DNA of 34,449 nt from Clostridia bacterium (GTDB lineage Bacteria; Bacillota; Clostridia; Oscillospirales; CAG-272), in the NCBI GenBank assembly GCA_017621085.1, contig JAGATW010000002.1, positions 1 to 34,449 on the forward strand, in the 5' to 3' direction. A program made the position numbers and the translations under genes. This document shows, one piece after another, positions 14,176 through 21,305 of this stretch (its first letter is position 1; each line of letters opens with the position of its first letter). The notes beneath the pieces were generated by a model. The model saw only the letters and a program-made list of their open reading frames with translations. It was not told the origin of the DNA and ran no database searches.

Positions 14176-15021
14176 ATGGAGACATTTATTGAAATACTAA
14201 AAGCAATATTTATCGGTATTGTTCAAGGCATTACCGAGTGGTTGCCTGTTTCAAGCACAGGACATATGATAATTGCTAACGAGTTTATAAATCTCAAGGT
14301 AAGCGAGGGCTGTTGGGATTTGTTTGAGGTTATAACTCAGCTTGGCTCAATTTTGGCAGTTGTTATTTTGTTCTTTGATAAGCTTAACCCTTGGTCAAAA
14401 AACAAGGACGAAGCAATGCGCAAAAAAACATGGTCACTTTGGTTCAAAGTGGTAGTAGCAGTTCTTCCTGCCGCTCTTATAGGTCTTATTTTTGAAGACT
14501 GGCTTGATAAAACCTTTTATAAATTTGTTCCCGTTGCTATTGCACTTGTCGTTTACGGTGTTTTGTTTATTGTTATTGAAAGAATTAATAAAAATAAGCA
14601 AATGAAGTACAATGATGTTTATGACATAGACTACCCAACAGCACTTAAAATCGGTTGCTTTCAGGTTTTGTCACTAATACCGGGTACATCACGCTCAGGC
14701 TCTACAATTCTTGGAGCGTCCCTTGTGGGAGTATCAAGAACAGCAGCTGCTGAATTTTCCTTTTTCCTTGCAATTCCCGTTATGTTAGGAGCTTCAGCCT
14801 TAAAGGCATTTAAGGCGTTTGTTCTTGATGGAATTACCCTTTCCTTAACGGAAATTGTGGTATTAATAGCAGGAACACTCACCGCATTTATTGTATCTAT
14901 GGTAGTTATCAAGTTCTTAATGAGCTTTGTAAGAAAGCATAGCTTTGAAAGCTTTGGCTGGTACAGAATTGCATTAGGTATCATTCTTGTGATATACTAC
15001 ATTGTCAAAATTAATATATAA
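14176..15021 (+). CDS. uppP: Undecaprenyl-diphosphatase (UppP/BacA)
   Basis: 281 residues, integral membrane, full length. It dephosphorylates undecaprenyl pyrophosphate so the lipid carrier can be reused for peptidoglycan and other wall polymers; extra activity gives bacitracin resistance. The two catalytic motifs are present: GIVQGITEWLPVSSTGHM near residues 15-32 (acidic E plus SSTGH) and IPGTSRSGSTILGASL near 168-183 (the PGTSRSG motif). It starts 4 bp after the U32 gene and ends the operon. No terminator hairpin is obvious before the pgk promoter, so some read-through into pgk is possible. Confidence 0.95.
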   Translation: METFIEILKAIFIGIVQGITEWLPVSSTGHMIIANEFINLKVSEGCWDLFEVITQLGSILAVVILFFDKLNPWSKNKDEAMRKKTWSLWFKVVVAVLPAALIGLIFEDWLDKTFYKFVPVAIALVVYGVLFIVIERINKNKQMKYNDVYDIDYPTALKIGCFQVLSLIPGTSRSGSTILGASLVGVSRTAAAEFSFFLAIPVMLGASALKAFKAFVLDGITLSLTEIVVLIAGTLTAFIVSMVVIKFLMSFVRKHSFESFGWYRIALGIILVIYYIVKINI

Positions 15022-15038
15022 TAAATTGAAAAAAACTG

Positions 15039-15067
15039 TTGATAATGGAATAAATTTGTGATATACT
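15039..15067 (+). promoter_or_regulatory. Promoter of pgk
   Basis: TTGATA (15039-15044), 17-nt spacer, TATACT (15062-15067). AGGAG precedes the ATG at 15112. Confidence 0.75.
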
Positions 15068-15111
15068 ACAATTTGGTAAAAATAAAAATTAAAATATAGG
15101 AGTAAACAAAA

Positions 15112-16407
15112 ATGACTTACAACAAGAAAACTATTGAAGACGTTAACGTAAGCGGCAAAAGAGTTCTCGTAAGATGTGACTTCAACGTTCCACTAAAGGA
15201 TGGCGTTATCACAAGTGATAAGAGAATTATCGGTGCTTTGCCAACAATCAAGTATCTTCTTGATAATGGTGCAAAGGTTATCCTTTGCTCACATATGGGT
15301 AAGCCACATAATATCTTTACAGAGGGCTTTGGCTTAACAAAGAAGGAAAAGAAAAAGGTTGAGGAATTACCTGAAAACGAACAGGCAGCAGCAAAGGCTG
15401 AGCTTCTTAAGAAGGCTCTTGACGACAAGAAGAAGTTCACACTTAAGCCTGTTGCAGACAGACTTAATGAGCTTTTAGGCGGTGTTGTTACATTTGCTGA
15501 GGATATCGTAGGCGAGGATGCAAAGGCTAAGGTTGCAGCTCTTGAAGCCGGTAAGGCTGTTCTTTTGGAAAACGTTCGTTTCGACGCAAGAGAGACAAAG
15601 AACAATCCTGAGTTTGCAAAGGAGCTTTCCGAGTATGCTGACCTTTATGTAAATGACGCATTCGGTACAGCACACAGAGCACACGCAACAACAGCAGGCG
15701 TTGCTGACTATCTCCCTGCAGTTTGCGGTTACCTGATTCAAAAGGAAATCGGCATTATGGGTAAGGCATTGGCTGACCCTGCACGTCCATTCGTTGCTAT
15801 TCTTGGTGGTGCTAAGGTTTCTGACAAGATTGGCGTTATTGAAAACCTAATTGATAAGGTTGACACACTTATTATCGGTGGTGGTATGGCTTATACCTTC
15901 TTCAAGGCAAACGGTTATAGCGTTGGTACATCACTTTGCGAGGATGACAAGGTTGAGCTTGCTCGTGAAATGATGGCAAAGGCAGAGGCTAAGGGCGTTA
16001 AGTTCTTAATTCCTGTTGATAATAAGCTTGGTCGTGAGTATGACGAAAATACAGAGTCTATGTACTCTGATTCTGATAAGATTCCGGATGGCTGGATGGG
16101 TCTTGACATCGGTCCTAAGACACAAGAGCTCTTTGCTGACGCAATTAAGGGCGCAGGTACAGTAGTATGGAATGGTCCTATGGGTGTTTCTGAGTGGAAG
16201 AACTTTGCATCAGGTACTGAGGCAGTAGCTAACGCAGTTGCTGAAAGCGGTGCTATCTCCATTATCGGTGGTGGTGACTCTGCCGCTGCAGTTGAAAAGC
16301 TTGGCTTTGCTGACAGAATGACACACATTTCAACCGGTGGCGGTGCTTCCCTTGAGTTCCTTGAAGGAAAGACACTTCCGGGTATAGCTTGCTTGCAGGA
16401 CAAATAA
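15112..16407 (+). CDS. pgk: Phosphoglycerate kinase with an N-domain insertion
   Basis: 431 residues. It makes ATP from 1,3-bisphosphoglycerate in lower glycolysis. Motifs are [21 protein letters not shown] (position 60-65), [64 protein letters not shown] and [13 protein letters not shown]. Most bacterial Pgk proteins are 390-400 residues. The extra length here is a Lys/Glu-rich insertion at about residues 66-108, between the HMGKP loop and the usual LKPVADRL helix. Codon choice is cleaner than in neighbours, as expected for a highly expressed gene. tpiA follows after 125 bp containing a terminator. Confidence 0.97.
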   Translation: MTYNKKTIEDVNVSGKRVLVRCDFNVPLKDGVITSDKRIIGALPTIKYLLDNGAKVILCSHMGKPHNIFTEGFGLTKKEKKKVEELPENEQAAAKAELLKKALDDKKKFTLKPVADRLNELLGGVVTFAEDIVGEDAKAKVAALEAGKAVLLENVRFDARETKNNPEFAKELSEYADLYVNDAFGTAHRAHATTAGVADYLPAVCGYLIQKEIGIMGKALADPARPFVAILGGAKVSDKIGVIENLIDKVDTLIIGGGMAYTFFKANGYSVGTSLCEDDKVELAREMMAKAEAKGVKFLIPVDNKLGREYDENTESMYSDSDKIPDGWMGLDIGPKTQELFADAIKGAGTVVWNGPMGVSEWKNFASGTEAVANAVAESGAISIIGGGDSAAAVEKLGFADRMTHISTGGGASLEFLEGKTLPGIACLQDK

Positions 16408-16420
16408 TAGTTTAAAATAG

Positions 16421-16449
16421 TGTCCGTAAGCTAAGTCTTACGGACATTT
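16421..16449 (+). terminator. Hairpin terminator after pgk
   Basis: TGTCCGTAAG (16421-16430) pairs perfectly with CTTACGGACA (16437-16446); a moderate T-rich tail (TTTATT) follows. It may be partial, letting some transcripts reach tpiA. Confidence 0.7.
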
Positions 16450-16466
16450 ATTAAGCAAACTTGAGC

Positions 16467-16496
16467 CATATGAACGTATTTACATTTGTTCATATG
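16467..16496 (+). promoter_or_regulatory. Inverted repeat in the tpiA leader
   Basis: CATATGAAC (16467-16475) and GTTCATATG (16488-16496) are perfect 9-bp inverted arms around a 12-nt loop, 36 nt before the tpiA ATG. It could be an operator or an mRNA-stabilising hairpin. No clear separate tpiA promoter was found, so tpiA may depend on read-through or processing of the pgk transcript. Confidence 0.4.
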
Positions 16497-16532
16497 AATG
16501 AATATGAATATAAAAACAGGAGAATAAAGAAA

Positions 16533-17288
16533 ATGAGAAGAAAAGTAATTGCTGGTAACTGGAAAATGAATATGACACCTTCACAGGCTAAGGCTTTAAT
16601 TGAGGAAACAAAGCCACTTGTTGCAGGTAAGGACAACTGTGACATTATTTTCTGCGTACCATTTGTTGATATCTATGCGGCACAAGAGGCAGCTAAGGGC
16701 TCTAACATTAAAATCGGTGCTGAAAACGTTCACTTTGCACCTAAGGGCGCTTACACAGGCGAAATCTCCGCTGAAATGCTTAAGGAATGTGGCATTGAGT
16801 ATGTAATCATCGGCCACAGCGAAAGAAGACAGTACTTTGGCGAAACAGACGAAACTGTTAACCTAAGAACAAAGGCAGCTTTAGAGGCTGGCTTGAAGGT
16901 TATCCTTTGCTTAGGTGAGGTTAAGGACGAAAGATTAAACGGAATTACAAACGAGGTTGTTTCTATGCAGACAAAGCTTGACTTGTTAGGTGTTACAGAG
17001 GAACAGCTTAAGAATGTAATTATTGCATACGAGCCGGTATGGGCTATTGGTACAGGCTTAACAGCAACACCTGAGCAGGCTGACGAAACCTGTGGTGTTA
17101 TCAGAAGCACAATTAAGTCCTTGTATGGCGAAAAGGCTGCCAATGAAATCACTATTCAATACGGTGGCTCTATGAACGCAGGTAATGCTAAAGAGCTTTT
17201 GGCTAAGGAAAACGTTGACGGTGGTCTTATCGGTGGCGCTTCCTTAAAGGCTAAGGATTTTTCAATTATTGTTGAGGCTGCACAGTAA
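16533..17288 (+). CDS. tpiA: Triose-phosphate isomerase
   Basis: 251 residues from the ATG at 16533, which has AGGAG at 16518-16522. An upstream in-frame start would run through the leader hairpin and give an atypical extension, so it is rejected. It interconverts dihydroxyacetone phosphate and glyceraldehyde 3-phosphate. Catalytic residues are visible: Lys11 in GNWKMN, His95 in IIGHSERR and Glu167 in AYEPVWAIGTG, plus the phosphate loops IQYGGSMN and GGLIGGASL. Length is standard. Confidence 0.97.
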   Translation: MRRKVIAGNWKMNMTPSQAKALIEETKPLVAGKDNCDIIFCVPFVDIYAAQEAAKGSNIKIGAENVHFAPKGAYTGEISAEMLKECGIEYVIIGHSERRQYFGETDETVNLRTKAALEAGLKVILCLGEVKDERLNGITNEVVSMQTKLDLLGVTEEQLKNVIIAYEPVWAIGTGLTATPEQADETCGVIRSTIKSLYGEKAANEITIQYGGSMNAGNAKELLAKENVDGGLIGGASLKAKDFSIIVEAAQ

Positions 17289-17304
17289 TTTTAATTAAAG
17301 CTTA

Positions 17305-17332
17305 GGCATCGCTCTTGGGCGATGCCTTTTTT
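17305..17332 (+). terminator. Rho-independent terminator after tpiA
   Basis: GGCATCGC (17305-17312) pairs with GCGATGCC (17319-17326), loop TCTTGG, followed by TTTTTT. Confidence 0.93.
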
Positions 17333-17360
17333 ACTTATAAACGTGCAAAAGAAAATTATC

Positions 17361-17425
17361 TTGTTTTTTATGTTTATATATGCTAAAATTAAATTGGTAA
17401 ACAGTTTTTGTAAATAAGTTACCAA
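17361..17425 (+). promoter_or_regulatory. Promoter and leader inverted repeat of BspA-like gene 2
   Basis: TTGTTT (17361-17366), 17-nt spacer, TAAAAT (17384-17389). Around the start of transcription, TTGGTAA (17394-17400) and TTACCAA (17419-17425) form perfect 7-bp inverted arms, which may be an operator or a 5'-end hairpin. Confidence 0.6.
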
Positions 17426-17454
17426 AATTTACAACTTAAAAAAGGAGAACACTA

Positions 17455-19131
17455 ATGAAAAAGAAAATCTTTTTAATGCTAACCTTAGTATTAATGCTTT
17501 CTTGTCTGTTCGTTATTACTGCAAATGCAGAGCTTACAACCTATGACGACGCACCATCAAAGACAAATATTCAGGTTAAGCTTGACGACGTTGTTGTTTT
17601 TGATGACGGCTTTAGCTGTCCGTCAGCATACATCTTTAAGGACTCGGATAAAACTCAGGATGGCTCATATTGGAAATTAAACATTCCAAATTCAATGGAC
17701 TTTTCCTTCATCAACTCAAAGACAGAAAAAACCTATAAGTTTGAAAATATTGTTGAGCTTGATATTCCACAGGGCATAACTTATCTTTGCAGATATGCTT
17801 TTTATGGTTGCTCTACAATTAAAAAGGTATCTATACCTGACTCTGTAACAACCGTTGGTGCCTGTGCGTTTGAAAATGCTTCCTCACTTGAGGAGTGCGT
17901 ATTTGAACACGATGAGAAGTCCGCACTTACATCCTTGCCACAATATATCTTTTCCAAAAATGTAAGCCTTAAATTTTTCAGTATGCCTGATTGCATAACA
18001 ACCCTAACAGGTGAGGGATCTCACTTTGCAGGCTGCACTAATTTAGGTGCTGTTCATCTTTCAAAGAACCTTACAACTATTCAAGGTACAAGAAATGACC
18101 GTCCTTCGTTTGATGGATGTACAAATTTGTACTTTGTAAATGAAGCCTTCACACCCGATAAAATTCCGGAAAAGCCAACTGTTTATTATTTTCCAAGCGG
18201 TCTTGGAAATTTTGCAAATCAGTGCGTATTCAGAAACTGTACAAGCTTAAATGATGTTTTGGTGCTTGGAACACAAATTACAGAAATACAAAACGGATAT
18301 ATATTCCAACACCTACCGAATAGCACCATTGTATTCCTTGGGGACATGACAAAGGTATCTGTTACTGACTGGGGCGTTAGCAAAATATTCTTTGCAAACG
18401 AGAATGATATTGATGCTTCAAGTGCAGGCTATTCAGGAAAAATCAGCGCAGTTTACTGTAATGCCGAGGGTAACACAGAGCATTTAACAGAAAAGACGCT
18501 TTCTACCGAGGCAGATTGCATAAATCCAAAGATGACCGCCGATTACTGCTTCTGTGGCAGCATTATAGGTACACCCAAAACCGTTGGAGATGCACTTGGT
18601 CACGACCTGACAGGCACACCGTATTACGCATTTGAAAGCCTTTTGGTAGCAGGTAAAACCTGTGTGGATTGTGGAAGATGTGACTACACAGAGGAAACAA
18701 CACACGAAAAAGCAATAATTGTTGCAATGGGCTACTCTGCAAAAACCTATGGCACCGAAAAAACCTTCTCAACAGGCTACACTGTTGATAAGAAAATGCT
18801 TAAAAACTATGAAAGCACAAAGGACGTTAAGGTAAGCTTTAGCTTTGGCTTTAATGCACAAGCATCATTTAATTATGATGGCACGCTTGAAGGCTCCTTT
18901 GCGGTTTTAGTACCAATTAGCAATATTGGCTCAATGGAAGAAAATTTCTCTGCATTTTCATACAGAATGAAATATGAAAATGACGACCATATTGACGACC
19001 CTATTGTAATTGCTGCATTTGCTATTGAAAAGAGCGAAAATGGTGAAAGTGCAGTTCTTCTAAATGGCGTTGATGGCGAATTTGAAGCAATATGCTATAA
19101 TTCAATCTTGGAAAAGGTAAATAATCAGTAA
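17455..19131 (+). CDS. Secreted BspA-like leucine-rich-repeat protein 2
   Basis: 558 residues with a signal peptide (MKKKIFLMLTLVLMLSCLFV, cleavage near ANA-EL). It is a clear paralogue of the protein at 7846: both have VVFDDGFSCPS, LDIPQGITYL/LDIPQGVTSI, a SMPDCITTL motif, LSKNLT, VYYFPS and VFLGDMT in the same order. LRR_5 repeats are best seen at ~100-140 (RYAFYGCSTIKKVSIPDSVTTVGACAFENASSLEE). Residues ~342-415 hold the Cys-rich segment (ADC...DYCFCG...ALGH...CVDCGRCDY), and the last ~140 residues the shared C-terminal domain starting MGYSAKTYGTEK. There is no sortase motif or membrane anchor. AAGGAG precedes the ATG, and the gene has its own promoter and terminator. Confidence 0.88.
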   Translation: MKKKIFLMLTLVLMLSCLFVITANAELTTYDDAPSKTNIQVKLDDVVVFDDGFSCPSAYIFKDSDKTQDGSYWKLNIPNSMDFSFINSKTEKTYKFENIVELDIPQGITYLCRYAFYGCSTIKKVSIPDSVTTVGACAFENASSLEECVFEHDEKSALTSLPQYIFSKNVSLKFFSMPDCITTLTGEGSHFAGCTNLGAVHLSKNLTTIQGTRNDRPSFDGCTNLYFVNEAFTPDKIPEKPTVYYFPSGLGNFANQCVFRNCTSLNDVLVLGTQITEIQNGYIFQHLPNSTIVFLGDMTKVSVTDWGVSKIFFANENDIDASSAGYSGKISAVYCNAEGNTEHLTEKTLSTEADCINPKMTADYCFCGSIIGTPKTVGDALGHDLTGTPYYAFESLLVAGKTCVDCGRCDYTEETTHEKAIIVAMGYSAKTYGTEKTFSTGYTVDKKMLKNYESTKDVKVSFSFGFNAQASFNYDGTLEGSFAVLVPISNIGSMEENFSAFSYRMKYENDDHIDDPIVIAAFAIEKSENGESAVLLNGVDGEFEAICYNSILEKVNNQ

Positions 19132-19157
19132 CTAATTTATAATTTAGTTAAAAATAG

Positions 19158-19193
19158 GCTACCCTGTGTGAATTAACGCAGGGTAGCTTCTTT
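19158..19193 (+). terminator. Terminator of BspA-like gene 2
   Basis: GCTACCCTG (19158-19166) pairs with CAGGGTAGC (19179-19187), followed by TTCTTTTATTT. Confidence 0.85.
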
Positions 19194-19244
19194 TATTTGT
19201 ATCTTGATTTGGTTAAAATGCACTATAAATGATATTGGTGTATC

Positions 19245-19273
19245 TTGACAAATGTATAATATGATGATATAAT
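19245..19273 (+). promoter_or_regulatory. Promoter of BspA-like gene 3
   Basis: TTGACA (19245-19250), 17-nt spacer, TATAAT (19268-19273): perfect hexamers, so this secreted protein is potentially strongly expressed. Confidence 0.8.
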
Positions 19274-19313
19274 TATTATGTATATTTATGAATAACAATA
19301 AGGAGTAGTATAG

Positions 19314-20936
19314 ATGAATAAAAGAAAGGTAATGCTAACCTTAGCCCTTGTTTCGATTTTGGCGCTAATATTTGCCATAACTGCATTTGCCGCAGATAAT
19401 ACACCTGTTAAAGTTAAGGTGCAAACCTCGGTCGGTGTGCGTGATATTACAACAACCGTTGGAAAAATCTTTACAACAACACCATCGGGCTCAGGCTACG
19501 TGATTACAGGCGTTAAAAATTTTGATAACTATTCTGCAAGCTCCATAAGAGAGCTTCACATTCCGTACGATGCAACCGAGGTTAATTTTACTACCTCAAA
19601 CGCATACATAAAAACAATTGTTTTTGACGATTATAGCAAGGCAAAGATAACAAGCCTATCAGGTCTTACAGGACTTAAAACCGTAACGGTAAACGGTAAC
19701 GCAACAATTAGCTTTGGTGCAAGCTGTCTGTCTAACTCGGTTACTGACCTTGTGTTTGCCGGTTCAGGTGGAAATATTATCTTTTCTGCAAGCTGCTTTA
19801 AGGACAAAACAACACTTAAAAATGTAACATTTAGTAAGGGCTGTAAATATAGCCTTGGTGCTAATAGCTTTCAAAATACAGGCTTAACCGATTTAAGCTT
19901 AGTTGATGATTCGAGCTTCACATTTGCAGGTGCAGGTGCTTTCTATGGCTGTAAATCACTTAAAAATGTTTATATTGGAAACGAAGTAAAAACAATTACA
20001 AATACACCGTTTGATAACTGTGGCAGCTTGGAGATTGTGTATGTTGCGGCAGCAACTAACATAGCAGATTATAGTTTCCGTGTAGCTTCCAGCGGTGAAG
20101 GGGCTGAAAAGTGTCAATTAAAGCTTTATATTCACACCCCATCTTCAGTTACCTTAGGTGCAAATATTTGTGCTTACAGAAGCAATTATGGTGTTATTGT
20201 GTGCGCCCTTTCTCCAAGTGCAACATCACTTAATAGCTGTAAGTATGAAATACACGCAGGAATACAACACGCATACACAGTAGCAAATGATGAACCAACC
20301 TGTTATAACACATATAAAACAGATTGTCCTTGTAAAAAGGTTCAAAATGCTTATTATAAGCTTTATATAAAGGGACAGAGCGAGAAAATAGTAGAGCTTA
20401 TCTCCGGCCCTAATCCAAGCGTTCCACACCTGTTTGATAGTGCTGTTTCAATTGACTATCCAAACGGAATTGATAAAATCGGTATAGTTGAGGCTAAATG
20501 TAGTGTTTGTGGCACACTTGAGGGCAAGGAAAAGAATGCTCCTGCAATTGTAGAGTTTTCAGGCTATTCAGTATCAACCACAGGTACAAAGGCAATTGCT
20601 ATTGGCATTAGCTTTAACTCTGTATCGATAAATCAATACAAAGAGGTATATGGAGTAGATATTGAATTTGGAATAGTTGCCGCATCAAAGCCAAGACTTG
20701 GTAATGTATCTCCACTTAAAGCAGATGGCAGTGCATATTCAAATGCAGTATTAAAGCACGATATGACTAATATATATGATGGTACGCTTAAGCTATCTAA
20801 TTTGTCAGCCACACTCCAAAAGCAAGAATTTATCTTGTCAGGCTATATTAAAATTGACAAGGATATATGGTATATTCAAGATGATGGAATTAGTAAAACA
20901 GCATCTACCGTAGTATATAATCAGTTAGTCAAGTAA
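19314..20936 (+). CDS. Secreted BspA-like leucine-rich-repeat protein 3 (divergent)
   Basis: 540 residues with a signal peptide (MNKRKVMLTLALVSILALIF, cleavage near AFA-AD). The repeats are more degenerate than in the other two paralogues, but keep the pattern SL-x-x-V-x-x...F-x-x-C (for example GAGAFYGCKSLKNVYIGNEVKTI and TPFDNCGSLEIVYV). The Cys-rich segment (from ~318: HAYTVANDEPTCYN...DCPC...CSVCG) and the C-terminal domain (from ~412: FSGYSVSTTGTKAI...DIEFGIVAA) correspond to those of the other paralogues. It directly follows BspA-like gene 2 but has its own promoter, terminator and AAGGAG site. No sortase signal is seen. Confidence 0.83.
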   Translation: MNKRKVMLTLALVSILALIFAITAFAADNTPVKVKVQTSVGVRDITTTVGKIFTTTPSGSGYVITGVKNFDNYSASSIRELHIPYDATEVNFTTSNAYIKTIVFDDYSKAKITSLSGLTGLKTVTVNGNATISFGASCLSNSVTDLVFAGSGGNIIFSASCFKDKTTLKNVTFSKGCKYSLGANSFQNTGLTDLSLVDDSSFTFAGAGAFYGCKSLKNVYIGNEVKTITNTPFDNCGSLEIVYVAAATNIADYSFRVASSGEGAEKCQLKLYIHTPSSVTLGANICAYRSNYGVIVCALSPSATSLNSCKYEIHAGIQHAYTVANDEPTCYNTYKTDCPCKKVQNAYYKLYIKGQSEKIVELISGPNPSVPHLFDSAVSIDYPNGIDKIGIVEAKCSVCGTLEGKEKNAPAIVEFSGYSVSTTGTKAIAIGISFNSVSINQYKEVYGVDIEFGIVAASKPRLGNVSPLKADGSAYSNAVLKHDMTNIYDGTLKLSNLSATLQKQEFILSGYIKIDKDIWYIQDDGISKTASTVVYNQLVK

Positions 20937-20940
20937 TACA

Positions 20941-20974
20941 AAGGGAAGAAGAGCAAAATCTTCTTCCTTTTTTT
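20941..20974 (+). terminator. Terminator of BspA-like gene 3
   Basis: AAGGGAAGAAGA (20941-20952) pairs with TCTTCTTCCTTT around GCAAAA, followed by TTTTT. Confidence 0.85.
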
Positions 20975-21037
20975 ATGTTGTAGTATAAAAAAAGAAAAAA
21001 CAGCCAAAATATATAAAAAGCAGTTATGGAGGCTTGA

Positions 21038-21304
21038 ATGAAGGAATTTAAACATATAATAAAGGACAAAAATGGCTTACACGCACGTCCTGCTGGAATG
21101 CTTGCAAGCGTGGCAAGGACCTTTGAAAGCGAAATAAGAGTAGAAGCCAAAGGCAAGGAGGCAGACGGAAAAAGACTTCTTTCCTTAATGTCACTTGGAG
21201 CAAAATGCGGAACGGAATTACACTTTAAAATTGAAGGAAACGACGAGGACGTGGCTGTAAAAGCACTAATTGAGCATTGTGACACCAAGCTAAATGGAGA
21301 ATAA
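21038..21304 (+). CDS. ptsH: Phosphocarrier protein HPr lacking the regulatory Ser46
   Basis: 88 residues, standard HPr length. It carries phosphate from Enzyme I to EIIA domains of the sugar phosphotransferase system. The phosphorylation site is intact: NGLHARPAG with His15. In Gram-positive HPr the sequence around residue 46 is normally K-S46-I-M-G-V-M-S. Here it is K45-R46-L-L-S-L-M-S, so the Ser used by HPr kinase for carbon catabolite control is Arg. TATGGAGG precedes the ATG. It is followed, with its stop 1 bp before the next ATG, by ptsI. No clear promoter is seen in the short gap after the preceding terminator. Confidence 0.93.
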   Translation: MKEFKHIIKDKNGLHARPAGMLASVARTFESEIRVEAKGKEADGKRLLSLMSLGAKCGTELHFKIEGNDEDVAVKALIEHCDTKLNGE

Positions 21305-21305
21305 A

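Noticed and set aside
15117-15605. Long minus-strand open frame (162 aa) opposite pgk
   Set aside because: Shadow of the highly codon-biased pgk gene; low-complexity Ser/Leu-rich translation with no ribosome site.
15915-16403. Second long minus-strand open frame opposite pgk
   Set aside because: Same reason: an antisense shadow with no ribosome site or recognisable protein features.
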